Source: PALSA-607 sp036509315 (GTDB lineage Bacteria > Actinomycetota > Actinomycetes > Acidothermales > Acidothermaceae). Taken from it: a DNA stretch of 64,000 nt. The notes beneath the pieces are model-generated. The model ran no database searches and was not told where the DNA came from. It saw nothing but the letters and a program-made list of their open reading frames with translations. The stretch is taken from contig DATCFU010000249.1 of the NCBI GenBank assembly GCA_036509315.1, positions 31,658 to 95,657 on the forward strand, given 5' to 3'. Positions 24,318 through 32,748 of this stretch are shown here, piece by piece. How positions within the stretch are numbered: the first letter of the stretch is position 1; every line of letters begins with the position of its first letter. A program made the position numbers and the translations under genes.

Positions 24318-25636
24318 CAGGGTCCTCCAAGCACGCCGAGCGCCGCCGTGTGAGCGGCCGCGAACGAATACGGAGGTACGAGATCAACCCCATCGGGGAT
24401 ATTGAGATACCCAGCCGCAATGCCACGCACGCCAGTGTGGCCGTATTGCCAGACCACCGTGTTGGTCTGCGGGTCAACGACGATGACGCGATCGTTCAGG
24501 TCATCGTTGAGGAGAATGTCGCCGTTCGGCAGCGGGAGCGCGAGGGACGGATGATTCAAACGGTTCGACCCTGTGGGGGCATAGCGCCAGAGAGTCTGGC
24601 CGGCCTGGTTGAAGACGACGACCTGACCGGGCAAGGAGTAGTCGACAGTCAGGTATCTGTTAGGGCCGATCTCGTTGGTGTCCGACGGATATCGCACGCC
24701 CGGAGGATGCGTGGTCCAGTACACGTGGCCCGCGAGGTCGATCTCATCGACCCAGTCGCCATTGATCTCGGTCACGAGATAGTGGCCAGTTGTTGTCGGG
24801 AACGCGCCGTTGGGACTACCGAAAGTGGACGGCGGGTTGTGGGTGCAGTGCCCCGTGCTGCCGAACTGATGCACAACTGCTTGCGCAGCGGGCGACACGA
24901 CGACGACCCGGCAGTTCTTGATGTCGGCCGTAACGAGATCTCCGTTTGCCAGCATCATCGCGTCGTCGGGATTCCATAGGTACCCCGGCCGGGAGCCGTA
25001 CACACCTGGGTGCCCGTAGCTGGCGACAATGCGGTGCGTCGCAACATCGACGACGCGAATCGCAAAGTCATCTTCTTCTGTCGCGACGATGTACTTGCCA
25101 TCGGCACTGAAGAATGCGTCGTCGGGAATGAGGAACGTCTGACCTGACGCAAGGTCGCCCGGGCGTGGAAATTGCCATACCAGACGTCCCTGCGGATCGA
25201 TGACGATGAGCCGGTTGTTTCTCTTGTCGGCAACCAGAAGATCGGCCGGTAGCACGCTGGGGTCAGAACCCGGCTGCAGGAAACCCGCTGCACCGGCAGG
25301 CGCAACCGCCGTCCACGAAGGATCAACCGTCGTCTGAGTGGGGTTGGGCGACGACGCCGCGGGTGCAACCGCCGCGGGTGCAACCGTCGTAGGCGCAGCA
25401 ACTGGGGGCGTGCTGTGCGGATTGGAACTTTGCAACGGTCCGGACGTGCTCGCGATTGGCGCCACGGTCTGCGCCGCCGGCGGAGAACTGCTGGCAATCA
25501 AAGGGTGGGGGGTACCAGCCCTCGAGGGTGCCGTCCCCGTAAGCACGCCGACGACGGCCGCAGCAGCAGCGACAGTTACGACTGCCGCGACGAGGGTGCG
25601 ACGACGACGATAGTAGTTGGGCACGGCGACAGTCAT
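24317..25636 (-). CDS. Membrane-anchored NHL/PQQ-like beta-propeller protein
   Basis: 439 residues. A basic start (NYYRRRRTLVAAVVTVAAAAAVVGVL) gives one signal-anchor span, followed by a Pro/Thr/Ala linker to about residue 130. The rest is a six-bladed-type propeller: LLVADKRNNRLIVIDPQGRLVWQF, FLIPDDAFFSADGKYIVATEE, NPDDAMMLANGDLVTADIKNCRVVVVSP, TGHCTHNPPSTFGSPNG, WTTHPPGVRYPSDTNEIGPNRY, WRYAPTGSNRLNHPS. It matches the C-terminal half of the Kelch-propeller lipoprotein at 20814, including the Cys pair. It is translationally coupled to the YbhN-like gene upstream (ATGA) and to the FMN-binding gene downstream. No catalytic motif is evident. Confidence 0.85.
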   Translation of the reverse strand: MTVAVPNYYRRRRTLVAAVVTVAAAAAVVGVLTGTAPSRAGTPHPLIASSSPPAAQTVAPIASTSGPLQSSNPHSTPPVAAPTTVAPAAVAPAASSPNPTQTTVDPSWTAVAPAGAAGFLQPGSDPSVLPADLLVADKRNNRLIVIDPQGRLVWQFPRPGDLASGQTFLIPDDAFFSADGKYIVATEEDDFAIRVVDVATHRIVASYGHPGVYGSRPGYLWNPDDAMMLANGDLVTADIKNCRVVVVSPAAQAVVHQFGSTGHCTHNPPSTFGSPNGAFPTTTGHYLVTEINGDWVDEIDLAGHVYWTTHPPGVRYPSDTNEIGPNRYLTVDYSLPGQVVVFNQAGQTLWRYAPTGSNRLNHPSLALPLPNGDILLNDDLNDRVIVVDPQTNTVVWQYGHTGVRGIAAGYLNIPDGVDLVPPYSFAAAHTAALGVLGGP

Positions 25637-26613
25637 AAGGCGTGTTGGCGCCGTAGAACGCCTGCAGAGATCATCCCGGGCACGATCGGTGCCCAGAACG
25701 TCAACAAACGGAAGACGATCACCGCAGCTATCACCGCTCCGGCAGTAGACGACCCAATGCGGGCAAGGCCCGCGACCAGTACAGCGTCAACGCCTCCGAT
25801 GCCACCTGGTGTCGGAATCGCTTCAGCGACAGGAACACCGACCAAGTAGACAACGGCGACGCGCCAGTCCGCGATGTCGCCGTCAAATGCCCAGGTAGCT
25901 GCGAGCAGTGCCAGCAGGTTTGCCGCCTTGACGCCAGTTGTCGCCGCAAGCAGTAGCGCGAGGCGCTTTGGCTCGCGGCTTGCGCTCGACAACGCGCGTC
26001 GTGCATCAGGGATCGCCGCCGCTACCCGCCCGTCGACGCGCAAGCGGCTTCGAGCGGCCCGCGCAAGCCACCACGTGACTAACGGCACGGCGATGAGTAC
26101 CGCGACGATCACCGGAACACCGTGGAGACGAGCGGTGAGGAGTGAATGCGCAAGCGGTAGCTTGGTTATTCTCGGGCCGACTGCGAGGACGCCGATGGTG
26201 GCGATCCCGATGTGGGCCATTGCGGATAGCGACAGCGCGGCACCTACGGTTCCGGACGACAATTCCTGCGTGCGCAAGTATCGCGCATTGACAGCCATAC
26301 CGCCCACACCGCCTGGCGTCACTCGGTTCGCGGTTGCGGCCGCGAACTGGACAAGGAGCGTCCGACCGAAGGGCAGTCGGCGCCCAGCGGCGGCTGACAA
26401 AGCCACCGCTGAGCAGCCGTAGCTCGCGACGACGGCAACCACTGCGATGAGGATTGCGGACCATGACGGACCAGGCAGCGTCGAGAGCTGCGCAATGGCG
26501 CTGGTGAGCTTCGCGTGGTACGCGACAACCCACACCATGACAGCAGTAAGCGCGGTCCCGATGATGACGATGCGCCACGCGAAACCACGCCGCGGCACGG
26601 CAAGACTCGACAT
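25633..26613 (-). CDS. YbhN-like membrane protein (lysylphosphatidylglycerol synthase TM-domain family)
   Basis: 326 residues from the ATG at 26613 (a longer open frame exists). About eight spans. Family marks are ANRVTPGGVGGMAVNARYL (~110-128) and AEAIPTPGGIGGVDAVLVAGL (~270-290), the repeated TPGG-Gly-Gly loops of the LPG_synthase_TM group. The cytoplasmic aminoacyl-transferase domain of MprF is absent, so this is a stand-alone membrane part, often thought to move lipid-linked molecules. It is the first gene of the operon that continues with the propeller, FMN-binding and M14 genes. It overlaps the next start by ATGA. Confidence 0.85.
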   Translation of the reverse strand: MSSLAVPRRGFAWRIVIIGTALTAVMVWVVAYHAKLTSAIAQLSTLPGPSWSAILIAVVAVVASYGCSAVALSAAAGRRLPFGRTLLVQFAAATANRVTPGGVGGMAVNARYLRTQELSSGTVGAALSLSAMAHIGIATIGVLAVGPRITKLPLAHSLLTARLHGVPVIVAVLIAVPLVTWWLARAARSRLRVDGRVAAAIPDARRALSSASREPKRLALLLAATTGVKAANLLALLAATWAFDGDIADWRVAVVYLVGVPVAEAIPTPGGIGGVDAVLVAGLARIGSSTAGAVIAAVIVFRLLTFWAPIVPGMISAGVLRRQHAL

Positions 26614-26843
26614 ATGTCTACTGTGCCCGGTCGACCTTACGAACGGGTGACGAGAGGGCACCACGCCCGACGAGGGATTAGCGAAGGCGCCTTTCACGCC
26701 ATTGTCAGGTCAGCAGTGCATGGTGGAAGGCATGGCAGAAGGCACGCTGGAAGCCGAAGCCGATACGAACCGACCGGGATTCTCAGGATTCCGTCAGACG
26801 GCTTTATGGCACCTGTCAGAAAGGTGCTTCAAAGTCACTATGA

Positions 26844-26862
26844 CGGTTGGTGAAACCAACCG
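26844..26862 (+). other. Leader hairpin upstream of redox operon A
   Basis: CGGTTGG and CCAACCG form a perfect 7-bp stem around TGAAA, 36 bases before the first ORF of the operon. There is no T-run, so it is more likely a leader structure or operator than a terminator. The remaining leader (26614-26843) holds TCAG-rich repeats but no gene. Confidence 0.45.
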
Positions 26863-26898
26863 ATCTATTGATACCGAGTCACTGCATAGGAGGTCGCA

Positions 26899-27198
26899 AT
26901 GACCACGCGAGCTGATGGCATGCGCCGGATATCCACGGCTAACGCGACCATGGCAACGGTAGGTGTCGCTGGCGTCGTCGGCCTGAGCCTCATGCTTGCC
27001 CAACAGGCTACCCACCACGCTGCAGCGACCAGCCCGACCGCTGTGACGAGCACCACTCCGACGAGCACCTCGAATTCGACCGCAATCACGTCTGGTACCA
27101 CTGACGACTCCACAACGACCGTCACGACTACACCTCAGGCCGCCGTCCAACAATCAACGTCGGGCTCCGTACAGCATGCAGTTACGAGCGGATCATGA
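26899..27198 (+). CDS. Small single-span Ser/Thr-rich exported protein, first gene of redox operon A
   Basis: 99 residues from an ATG with AGGAGG six bases upstream. One hydrophobic span (MATVGVAGVVGLSLMLAQ, ~18-35) is followed by a tail made almost only of Thr, Ser, Ala, Val and Gln. The end overlaps the apbE start by ATGA. Equivalent anchored low-complexity proteins precede apbE in operon B. It could be a spacer or anchor protein of the exported electron-transfer complex; no domain is recognisable. Confidence 0.65.
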   Translation: MTTRADGMRRISTANATMATVGVAGVVGLSLMLAQQATHHAAATSPTAVTSTTPTSTSNSTAITSGTTDDSTTTVTTTPQAAVQQSTSGSVQHAVTSGS

Positions 27199-28142
27199 CG
27201 CTGCCCACCACGCAGTGGCCCGCCATCGGCACTACCGCACAGGTAGTCGTGACCGATCCGGCGGCCCTCGACGCCGCGCGATGCATCGTCGTCGACGAAT
27301 TGAACCTGCTCGACCTCGCGTGCAGCCGATTCCGGTCCGATTCTGAGATCGCACGACTCGCTGCTCGCGGAAATGCGTGGACACCGGTCAGTGACGTGCT
27401 CGCTGATGTCCTGGCGTGCGCACTCGAAGTCGCGCGTGTCACCGATGGCGACGTCGACCCCACGATGGGCACGGACTTGAGTCGCCTCGGTTACGACCGC
27501 GACTACGGCGCGATGAGAGAAGCGTCTGCGCTGGGTGCAGACAATGCGGTATTGCCTCTCACCTACCGCCTCGTGTACCGGACGAGTTGGCACGATGTCG
27601 AGTTCGATCACAGCAGGCGGCGCGTCCGCGTGCCAGCGGGATTGGTGCTTGATCTAGGCGCGACCGCCAAGGCATGGTGCGCAGATCGTTGCGCGATTCG
27701 CATCCATCGCGAGCTTGGCGTTGGTGTGCTCGTGAGCCTGGGTGGGGACATCGCAACGGCCGGAGTAGGCCCAGCCGGCGGGTGGTTGGTGCGAGTGCAG
27801 GATCTGCCAGAGGCCACCGACGGGCCACATGCGGTTGTTGTGCTACGTGACGGATTCGCCGTCGCGACGTCGAGCACGATCAGTCGCACGTGGCGTCGTG
27901 GCACGTCTCAGTTTCATCACATTCTCGACCCGGCAACTCGGCGTCCGGCCGCACGGATTTGGCGAACGGTGACTGCCGTCGCCGGCAGTTGCGTCGACGC
28001 CAACGCGGCAACCACCGCCGCGATTGTGCGCGGTCGCGCTGCTCGATCTTGGCTTGCGAGTCGCGGTGTAGCCGCGCGGCTCGTCGACCATGACGGCCAC
28101 GTGCAAACCCTTGGCGGATGGCCATCGGAGGTGGCGGCATGA
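27195..28142 (+). CDS. apbE: FAD:protein FMN transferase, ApbE family (copy A)
   Basis: 315 residues. Family motifs: LACSRFRSDSEIARL (~40-54), the metal- and FAD-binding LVLDLGATAKAWCADR (~153-168), VSLGGDIATAG (~180), AVATSSTISRTW and FHHILDPATRRPA (~237-250). The enzyme moves FMN from FAD onto a Thr of FMN-binding proteins. The usual MGT motif at the start reads WPAIGTTAQVVV. No signal peptide or lipobox is present, so it should act in the cytosol even though the two FMN-binding proteins nearby have exported domains. It overlaps both neighbours by ATGA. Confidence 0.92.
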   Translation: MTLPTTQWPAIGTTAQVVVTDPAALDAARCIVVDELNLLDLACSRFRSDSEIARLAARGNAWTPVSDVLADVLACALEVARVTDGDVDPTMGTDLSRLGYDRDYGAMREASALGADNAVLPLTYRLVYRTSWHDVEFDHSRRRVRVPAGLVLDLGATAKAWCADRCAIRIHRELGVGVLVSLGGDIATAGVGPAGGWLVRVQDLPEATDGPHAVVVLRDGFAVATSSTISRTWRRGTSQFHHILDPATRRPAARIWRTVTAVAGSCVDANAATTAAIVRGRAARSWLASRGVAARLVDHDGHVQTLGGWPSEVAA

Positions 28143-28753
28143 CGAGTGCATCGATCGACAAGGCCCTGTGGTACCTCGGGCGCTCCAGTGGTGTTGTGAG
28201 CCTCGTCCTGCTCACACTTGTGGTCGCTCTCGGCATCGCCACACGTTCTGGCCGCCCGCTGCCAGGTCTTCCGCGATTCGCAGTCAGCGCCGTGCATCGT
28301 TCCGCAAGCTTGCTTGCGGTCGTCTTTCTCACGCTGCACGTGGTGACGTTGACACTGGATCCACAATCGCAGTTGCGCTGGCTCGATGCCGTGCTTCCCT
28401 TCGGTAGCCACCCGAAACCGCTCTGGATCGGGCTCGGTGCTGCGTCATTGGATCTCATCATCGCGCTTGTGCTCACGAGTCTCTTGCGTCAGCGCATCGG
28501 ACATCGGGTGTGGCGCGCCATTCACTGGGCGGCGTACGCGCTGTGGCCATTCGCCGTGCTGCACACCATCGGCACAGGCACTGACATCCGCCGCACCTGG
28601 ATGCTCGGCCTCGTAGCTTTGTGCACGCTCATCGTCGCCGGATTGATTGGCTGGCGACTATCCGAGCGATTCCTCGATGAGACGGACCGGACGGCCGGCA
28701 CCCAGTTGCCATCTCGGGAAACACGCTTGGTCACCGCTTCGAAGGGCCGCTGA
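28139..28753 (+). CDS. Four-His haem membrane protein (ferric-reductase-like TM domain, copy A)
   Basis: 204 residues, about six spans. Two His pairs face each other across the membrane: H53 and H67 (AVHRSASLLAVVFLTLHVV) and H129 and H142 (AIHWAAYALWPFAVLHTIG), the spacing of 13 and 12 residues seen in the NOX/FRE ferric-reductase core, which binds two b haems stacked across the bilayer. There is no FAD or NADPH domain; electrons probably come from the NuoF-like protein and ferredoxin encoded next. It overlaps apbE (ATGA) and the NuoF-like gene (TGATG). Copy B at 42910-43644 has the same His spacing. Confidence 0.88.
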   Translation: MTSASIDKALWYLGRSSGVVSLVLLTLVVALGIATRSGRPLPGLPRFAVSAVHRSASLLAVVFLTLHVVTLTLDPQSQLRWLDAVLPFGSHPKPLWIGLGAASLDLIIALVLTSLLRQRIGHRVWRAIHWAAYALWPFAVLHTIGTGTDIRRTWMLGLVALCTLIVAGLIGWRLSERFLDETDRTAGTQLPSRETRLVTASKGR

Positions 28754-30033
28754 TGACAACCTTGTTCGACGAACACGTGCGGATTGATGCCGAGGTCGCC
28801 GCCCAGGGCGCCCTCATGGGACCGTCGCCCGCGTCCCAACGCGAGCTGCAGGCTCACCTGCTTGCGCACGGTGCCGTTCCGGCGGTGGATGCGCGCACCG
28901 TGCTGCGGCTCGCCATCGACAGCGGTCTTACCGGGCATGGAGGCGCAGGCTTTCCCTTACACCGCAAGCTTGAAGCAGTGAATGCCGCCCGCGGCCGCGC
29001 GATCGTCGTTGCCAACGGCGCCGAAGGCGAGCCAGCGAGCGCGAAAGATCGGTGGCTGCTTGCTCGCCGTCCGCACCTGGTGCTCGATGGTTTGCAGCTT
29101 GTCGCGCGGGCGACGAACGCCACCGACGCGTATCTCTACGCCAACCACCGGGTGGATGTCGCCGTGTTGACCGATCTGCTCGCCGAGCGGCGCCGCGCGC
29201 GATTGGATCGCGTGTCGGTCACGGTGGTTGCCGCGCCTGACACGTTCATCTCGGGTGAAGAAACAGCGGTGGTCGGCCACATCTCGGGCACTGCGGCACT
29301 TCCTCGCTTCAAGTCGCCCAGGGTCACCGAACGTGGTGTGCGTGGCCGGCCAACGCTGGTGAGCAACGTTGAAACGCTCGCGTTGCTGGCACTGATCGCC
29401 CGACGCGGGGCTGCGTGGTTTCGCTCGGCGGGCACACCCGACGCGCCTGGCACCATGCTGCTCACTGTCGGGGGTGCAGTACGTGCGCCCGGCATTGTCG
29501 AGACAGGACACGGAACGCCGTTGGCAGACGTGCTCGCTCTCGCCGGCGGCCCGTTGACGCAACTTCAAGCTGTGCTGCTCGGTGGCTACCACGGCACCTG
29601 GCTGACGGCAGGCGAGGCTGCTACCGCCAAGCTGTCACGATCCGATCTCGCTCCGCTCGGCGCGTCGCCCGGAGCTGGTGTTGTCGTCGCGATGGGTCAC
29701 GGAACATGTGGACTCGTGGAGATGAGCAGAGTCATGAGCTATCTCGCTGAGGAGTCCGCCGGACAATGTGGGCCTTGCCTCAATGGCCTACCGCGCATCG
29801 CAACGCAACTCAAATCCGTGGCGTTTACCGGCGGCAATCAGCAGGCCGTTGCCGAAATGCGCCGACTCGCAGGACTGGTCGTGGGTCGCGGCGCGTGCCA
29901 TCACCCAGACGGCAGCATGCGCTTCCTGGGTAGCGGATTGCGCGTTTTCGCGGCCGAAGTCGAGTTGCACCTTGCGGGCCGTTGCAGCCGTACGTCCGGC
30001 GACGTCGTGCTGCCGACTGCGGTTACGCGATGA
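28753..30033 (+). CDS. NuoF-like FMN/NADH and Fe-S flavoprotein (copy A)
   Basis: 426 residues. The FMN/NADH half has SGLTGHGGAGFPLHRKL (~58-74) and NGAEGEPASAKDRWLL (~88-103), matching the glycine-rich and ESEPGTxKDR loops of complex I NuoF. An SLBB-type segment follows (HGTPLADVLALAGGP, ~250). The C-terminal cluster region reads ESAGQCGPCLNG and GRGACHHPDG: Cys 339, 342 and 382 are kept, but the first Cys of the NuoF CxxCxxC motif is Ala. Two His follow Cys382. There is no NuoE or NuoG gene here. It probably oxidises NAD(P)H and passes electrons to the ferredoxin encoded next, whose start overlaps its stop. Confidence 0.88.
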   Translation: MTTLFDEHVRIDAEVAAQGALMGPSPASQRELQAHLLAHGAVPAVDARTVLRLAIDSGLTGHGGAGFPLHRKLEAVNAARGRAIVVANGAEGEPASAKDRWLLARRPHLVLDGLQLVARATNATDAYLYANHRVDVAVLTDLLAERRRARLDRVSVTVVAAPDTFISGEETAVVGHISGTAALPRFKSPRVTERGVRGRPTLVSNVETLALLALIARRGAAWFRSAGTPDAPGTMLLTVGGAVRAPGIVETGHGTPLADVLALAGGPLTQLQAVLLGGYHGTWLTAGEAATAKLSRSDLAPLGASPGAGVVVAMGHGTCGLVEMSRVMSYLAEESAGQCGPCLNGLPRIATQLKSVAFTGGNQQAVAEMRRLAGLVVGRGACHHPDGSMRFLGSGLRVFAAEVELHLAGRCSRTSGDVVLPTAVTR

Positions 30034-30245
30034 AAACCACGAAGGCGGAGCCGCGCATCGTGGTCGATTGGACCGCGTGCGACGGCCGCGGACTGTGCGC
30101 CGAGTTGTTGCCTGAGATGGTGAGCCGCGACGAATGGGGATTCCCGCTGATTCCCGAGCCGACTGTGCCCGCATCACTACGCGATCACGCCGACAGAGCA
30201 ATCGCTGCCTGCCCACGACTCGCGTTGCGTCTCGTTCGCACCTAA
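30030..30245 (+). CDS. Short [3Fe-4S]-type ferredoxin (copy A)
   Basis: 71 residues. Three Cys are placed as in the small ferredoxins that serve actinobacterial P450s: DWTACDGRGLCAELLPEM (Cys-x5-Cys) and AIAACPRLAL (Cys-Pro). With no fourth Cys in the first loop, a [3Fe-4S] cluster is likely, though a [4Fe-4S] with another ligand is possible. The start overlaps the NuoF-like stop by ATGA. It is probably the soluble carrier between the flavoprotein and the membrane haem protein. Copy B is at 41245-41574 with the same Cys spacing. Confidence 0.88.
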   Translation: MKTTKAEPRIVVDWTACDGRGLCAELLPEMVSRDEWGFPLIPEPTVPASLRDHADRAIAACPRLALRLVRT

Positions 30246-31357
30246 AGCGCAAAGGCGCCGGCCATCGATGGTGCGGACGCCGCGGCTTGCAGATGCGGAA
30301 GACCAAGAATGTCTTCCGTGGTACGCAGCAATGCATAGTGGTCGAAGCGCTGCGTGGCGAGGGTGCCGACGGGCACGCTCGGACCCATGACGATCGTGGG
30401 TATGCGGTTCGTCGATCCTTCGCCTTCGTCCCACGTGATAATTACGAGCGTGTTGCCACTCGCGTAGTTCGGCCCAGCGAGGATCTTCGGAATCCATGTC
30501 GCCAGCCACTCGTCGCCCGTCCGGACGGGGCAATCATGAGTGTCGTTGCACAGATTGGGCGTCACGAAGGAGAACGAGGGCAGGCTTCCCGCGGCTATAT
30601 CGCGATCGAAGACACCTTCGAGCGGTACGTCGTTGACGCCGCACGCAGCGCGCAGGGTGACGTAATAGGTCGCCGGGTTGTGTTTGACGGCGTACTCGCC
30701 GCCAGGCGACGTGTCGCAATTCCTCGGCATCGACTCGTTGTACGACCGCCAGGTCAGCCCGGCCTGCTCAAGCTGCCCGAAGATCGAATTAGCGCTGATC
30801 TGATGTGCCGACGGATTTCCGTCGTCCGTCACTCCAAACGTCGATCCGCCGGTAGCTGCGAGGTAGTTCGGTAGCGACGGGTGCGAAACACCGTTGTCGT
30901 TGGTTGCTAATCCGCATTGCTTAGCGATTGAGTTTTCGAACGACGCGTTGTTACTCCCGATGACAGAGCCATAGCCCTTGTTCTCCATCCAGATCCACAG
31001 GACATGGGTGTAGTGGGCAGTGCGGCTGACTCCGCACGGGCGAGCCGTGGTCGGACCCACCGGAGGCGTCGCAGTGGCCGTGTGGTCCGGCGCGGTTGAG
31101 GTTCGTTGTGCGACCGCACTATGCGACGGTGGCCGCGATGACACTGCCACGACCGTCGGAGACGCCTCCGCCGCAGAACTCGGCGCGGGCACCGATGGCG
31201 ACCCAGCAGCGATCGAACTCGGCGCTCCAGTGGACGCGGTAGATACCACCGGGCTGGCGTGCGTAGCCGCCGTTGGCCGGCTGGTAGTGCAACCCGAGAT
31301 TGCCAGCGTCAGACCGACACCTAGGACGGCACATCGAAACCTCTGGTGGTCAGTCAT
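30242..31357 (-). CDS. Phosphoesterase-family lipoprotein (acid phosphatase/phospholipase C-like)
   Basis: 371 residues. Lipobox LAISGCTTS, then a Ser/Thr/Pro linker to about residue 105. The catalytic domain has WIWMENKGYGSVIG (metal-binding Glu-Asn at the start), ATNDNGVSHPSLPNYLAATGG (nucleophile region), PNLCNDTHDCPVRTGDEW and IITWDEGEGSTN (metal ligands Asp, Glu), and RFDHYALLRTTEDILGLPHL near the end. These are the marks of the phosphoesterase family that includes bacterial AcpA and phospholipase C. The start overlaps the histidine kinase stop (ATGA), so they share a transcript. It is convergent with operon A. A decayed relative lies at 37838-38505. Confidence 0.88.
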   Translation of the reverse strand: MTDHQRFRCAVLGVGLTLAISGCTTSRPTAATHASPVVSTASTGAPSSIAAGSPSVPAPSSAAEASPTVVAVSSRPPSHSAVAQRTSTAPDHTATATPPVGPTTARPCGVSRTAHYTHVLWIWMENKGYGSVIGSNNASFENSIAKQCGLATNDNGVSHPSLPNYLAATGGSTFGVTDDGNPSAHQISANSIFGQLEQAGLTWRSYNESMPRNCDTSPGGEYAVKHNPATYYVTLRAACGVNDVPLEGVFDRDIAAGSLPSFSFVTPNLCNDTHDCPVRTGDEWLATWIPKILAGPNYASGNTLVIITWDEGEGSTNRIPTIVMGPSVPVGTLATQRFDHYALLRTTEDILGLPHLQAAASAPSMAGAFAL

Positions 31358-32616
31358 AGCCGTGGCGAAACGAGTCGTGGCAGCGCTCCGCTCCGGTGCC
31401 GAGGCCAGGTGACGGTCATGCGCGCCCCCCCAAGCTCGGACTCACCGACGGTCCACCTGCCATGCGTGGACGACGCGATGGCGTCGGCGATGGCGAGCCC
31501 GAGACCTGCGCCCTCGCTGCCGGTTTCATCGAGGCGATGAAACCGATCGAACAGGCGCGATCTCTCGGCGACCGGAATCCCCGGCCCATCGTCAGCGACT
31601 GTCAGTGCGACGTGACTAGCAGTGCATGCAACGGCAACCACGATGCGGCCAGGAGAATTCGCGTAGCGGGTCGCGTTGTCGAGCAGAACTCCGATGAGAC
31701 GGTCAACCCATTCCGGCGCGGCTGCTACGTGCGCGAGATCTGGTCCGGTGAGATCGATGGTCAGTTGAAGATCCCGAGATTGCGCGACCGGTGTGAACCG
31801 GTCGACACATTGCCTCGCCACCGTTGTCACGTCAACGATCGCGACCCGTGGCGTGGGCGGCTGTGAATCGAAACGCGCAAGCCACATCATGTCTTCCACG
31901 ATCCGACGCAGCCGCTGGGTCTCGCCTGACACACGCTGAAGCGCTTCCCGGTAGCCGTCCGCTGTACGACCGGTCGCCAACGCCAGCCCGACTTCGGCTT
32001 CGACAACGGTCAAGGGCGTGCGCAGCTCGTGCGATGCATCAGCTGTGAACTCGAGTTGCCGCAATCGCGCGCGCTCGATCGGCCGCGACGCCGCGCGCCC
32101 GATGAGGAAAGCGCACACGAAGACACCTACGAGCAGAAACGGAGACACAACCAGCGCCGACGTCAGGAGCACGCTGCGCACATGGGACTGCTGCAATAGG
32201 CTCTCGGCAGCGATTAGACGAGACCCGTCTTGGCGTCTCACGGAGCTGAACAAGAAGGTGCGGCCATCGATCGACGCGGTGCTCGGCAGCACCGATGACG
32301 GCGCAAGGAAACTGGCCGGAAGCTGCGGGGCACCCGCGCTCGCGGCCGTCACGACGTTAGCAGCGTCAAGTTGCCACAAGTAGACGGGTGGGTCATCAGC
32401 ATCGTGCAAGATCGGATCGCGCGATGCTAGCGCACTCGCATTGAGAAGCTGAGCGTTGGCCAGCTGCGCAGCGACGTGCGCGCGCGTTTCGTGTAGAAGA
32501 TTTCGCGACACCAAGAGCACGATCCCCGCCACGATCGCAAAGTAGCAGGTCGCCACCGCGAGCGTCGCGGCGAGCGCAACACGCAAAGCCCGCCGAATCG
32601 GGGCGGCTGCCTTCAT
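31354..32616 (-). CDS. Sensor histidine kinase without an adjacent response regulator
   Basis: 420 residues from the ATG at 32616; the open frame extends 100 codons further upstream without a good start. Two spans (~12-35 and ~155-180) flank an extracytoplasmic sensor of about 115 residues. LEFTADASHELRTPLTVVEAEVGLAL carries the phospho-accepting His, LIGVLLDNATRYAN is the N box, VADDGPGIP the G1 box and GSEGAGLGLAIADAI the G2 box. A typical OmpR-type kinase. The stop overlaps the phosphoesterase start. No response regulator gene is adjacent; the regulator at 38539 has its own kinase. It shares a divergent promoter region, with two inverted repeats, with the haem protein gene at 32749. Confidence 0.9.
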   Translation of the reverse strand: MKAAAPIRRALRVALAATLAVATCYFAIVAGIVLLVSRNLLHETRAHVAAQLANAQLLNASALASRDPILHDADDPPVYLWQLDAANVVTAASAGAPQLPASFLAPSSVLPSTASIDGRTFLFSSVRRQDGSRLIAAESLLQQSHVRSVLLTSALVVSPFLLVGVFVCAFLIGRAASRPIERARLRQLEFTADASHELRTPLTVVEAEVGLALATGRTADGYREALQRVSGETQRLRRIVEDMMWLARFDSQPPTPRVAIVDVTTVARQCVDRFTPVAQSRDLQLTIDLTGPDLAHVAAAPEWVDRLIGVLLDNATRYANSPGRIVVAVACTASHVALTVADDGPGIPVAERSRLFDRFHRLDETGSEGAGLGLAIADAIASSTHGRWTVGESELGGARMTVTWPRHRSGALPRLVSPRL

Positions 32617-32654
32617 TGTCGCGGTACTCGCACGGATGAATAGTCGCGCCCCAA

Positions 32655-32726
32655 CCTTACGGATGCCTGAAGGTTGGATGTGCGCCTGGTTCTGGGATCC
32701 GGTTTCACCTTCATCGAACCGTAAGG
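32655..32726. promoter_or_regulatory. Two inverted CCTTACGG...TGAAGGT boxes between divergent genes
   Basis: CCTTACGG followed after six bases by TGAAGGT is present at 32655-32676, and the reverse complement of the same pattern (ACCTTCA, then CCGTAAGG) at 32707-32726. The right-hand copy ends nine bases before the -10 box of the haem protein gene, a place where an OmpR-family regulator usually binds. Confidence 0.5.
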
Positions 32727-32735
32727 CCCTGGCGT

Positions 32736-32741
32736 TAGCGT
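32736..32741 (+). promoter_or_regulatory. Probable -10 box, leaderless haem-protein gene
   Basis: TAGCGT ends seven bases before the ATG at 32749, with no Shine-Dalgarno sequence. Confidence 0.5.
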
Positions 32742-32748
32742 GGTAATC

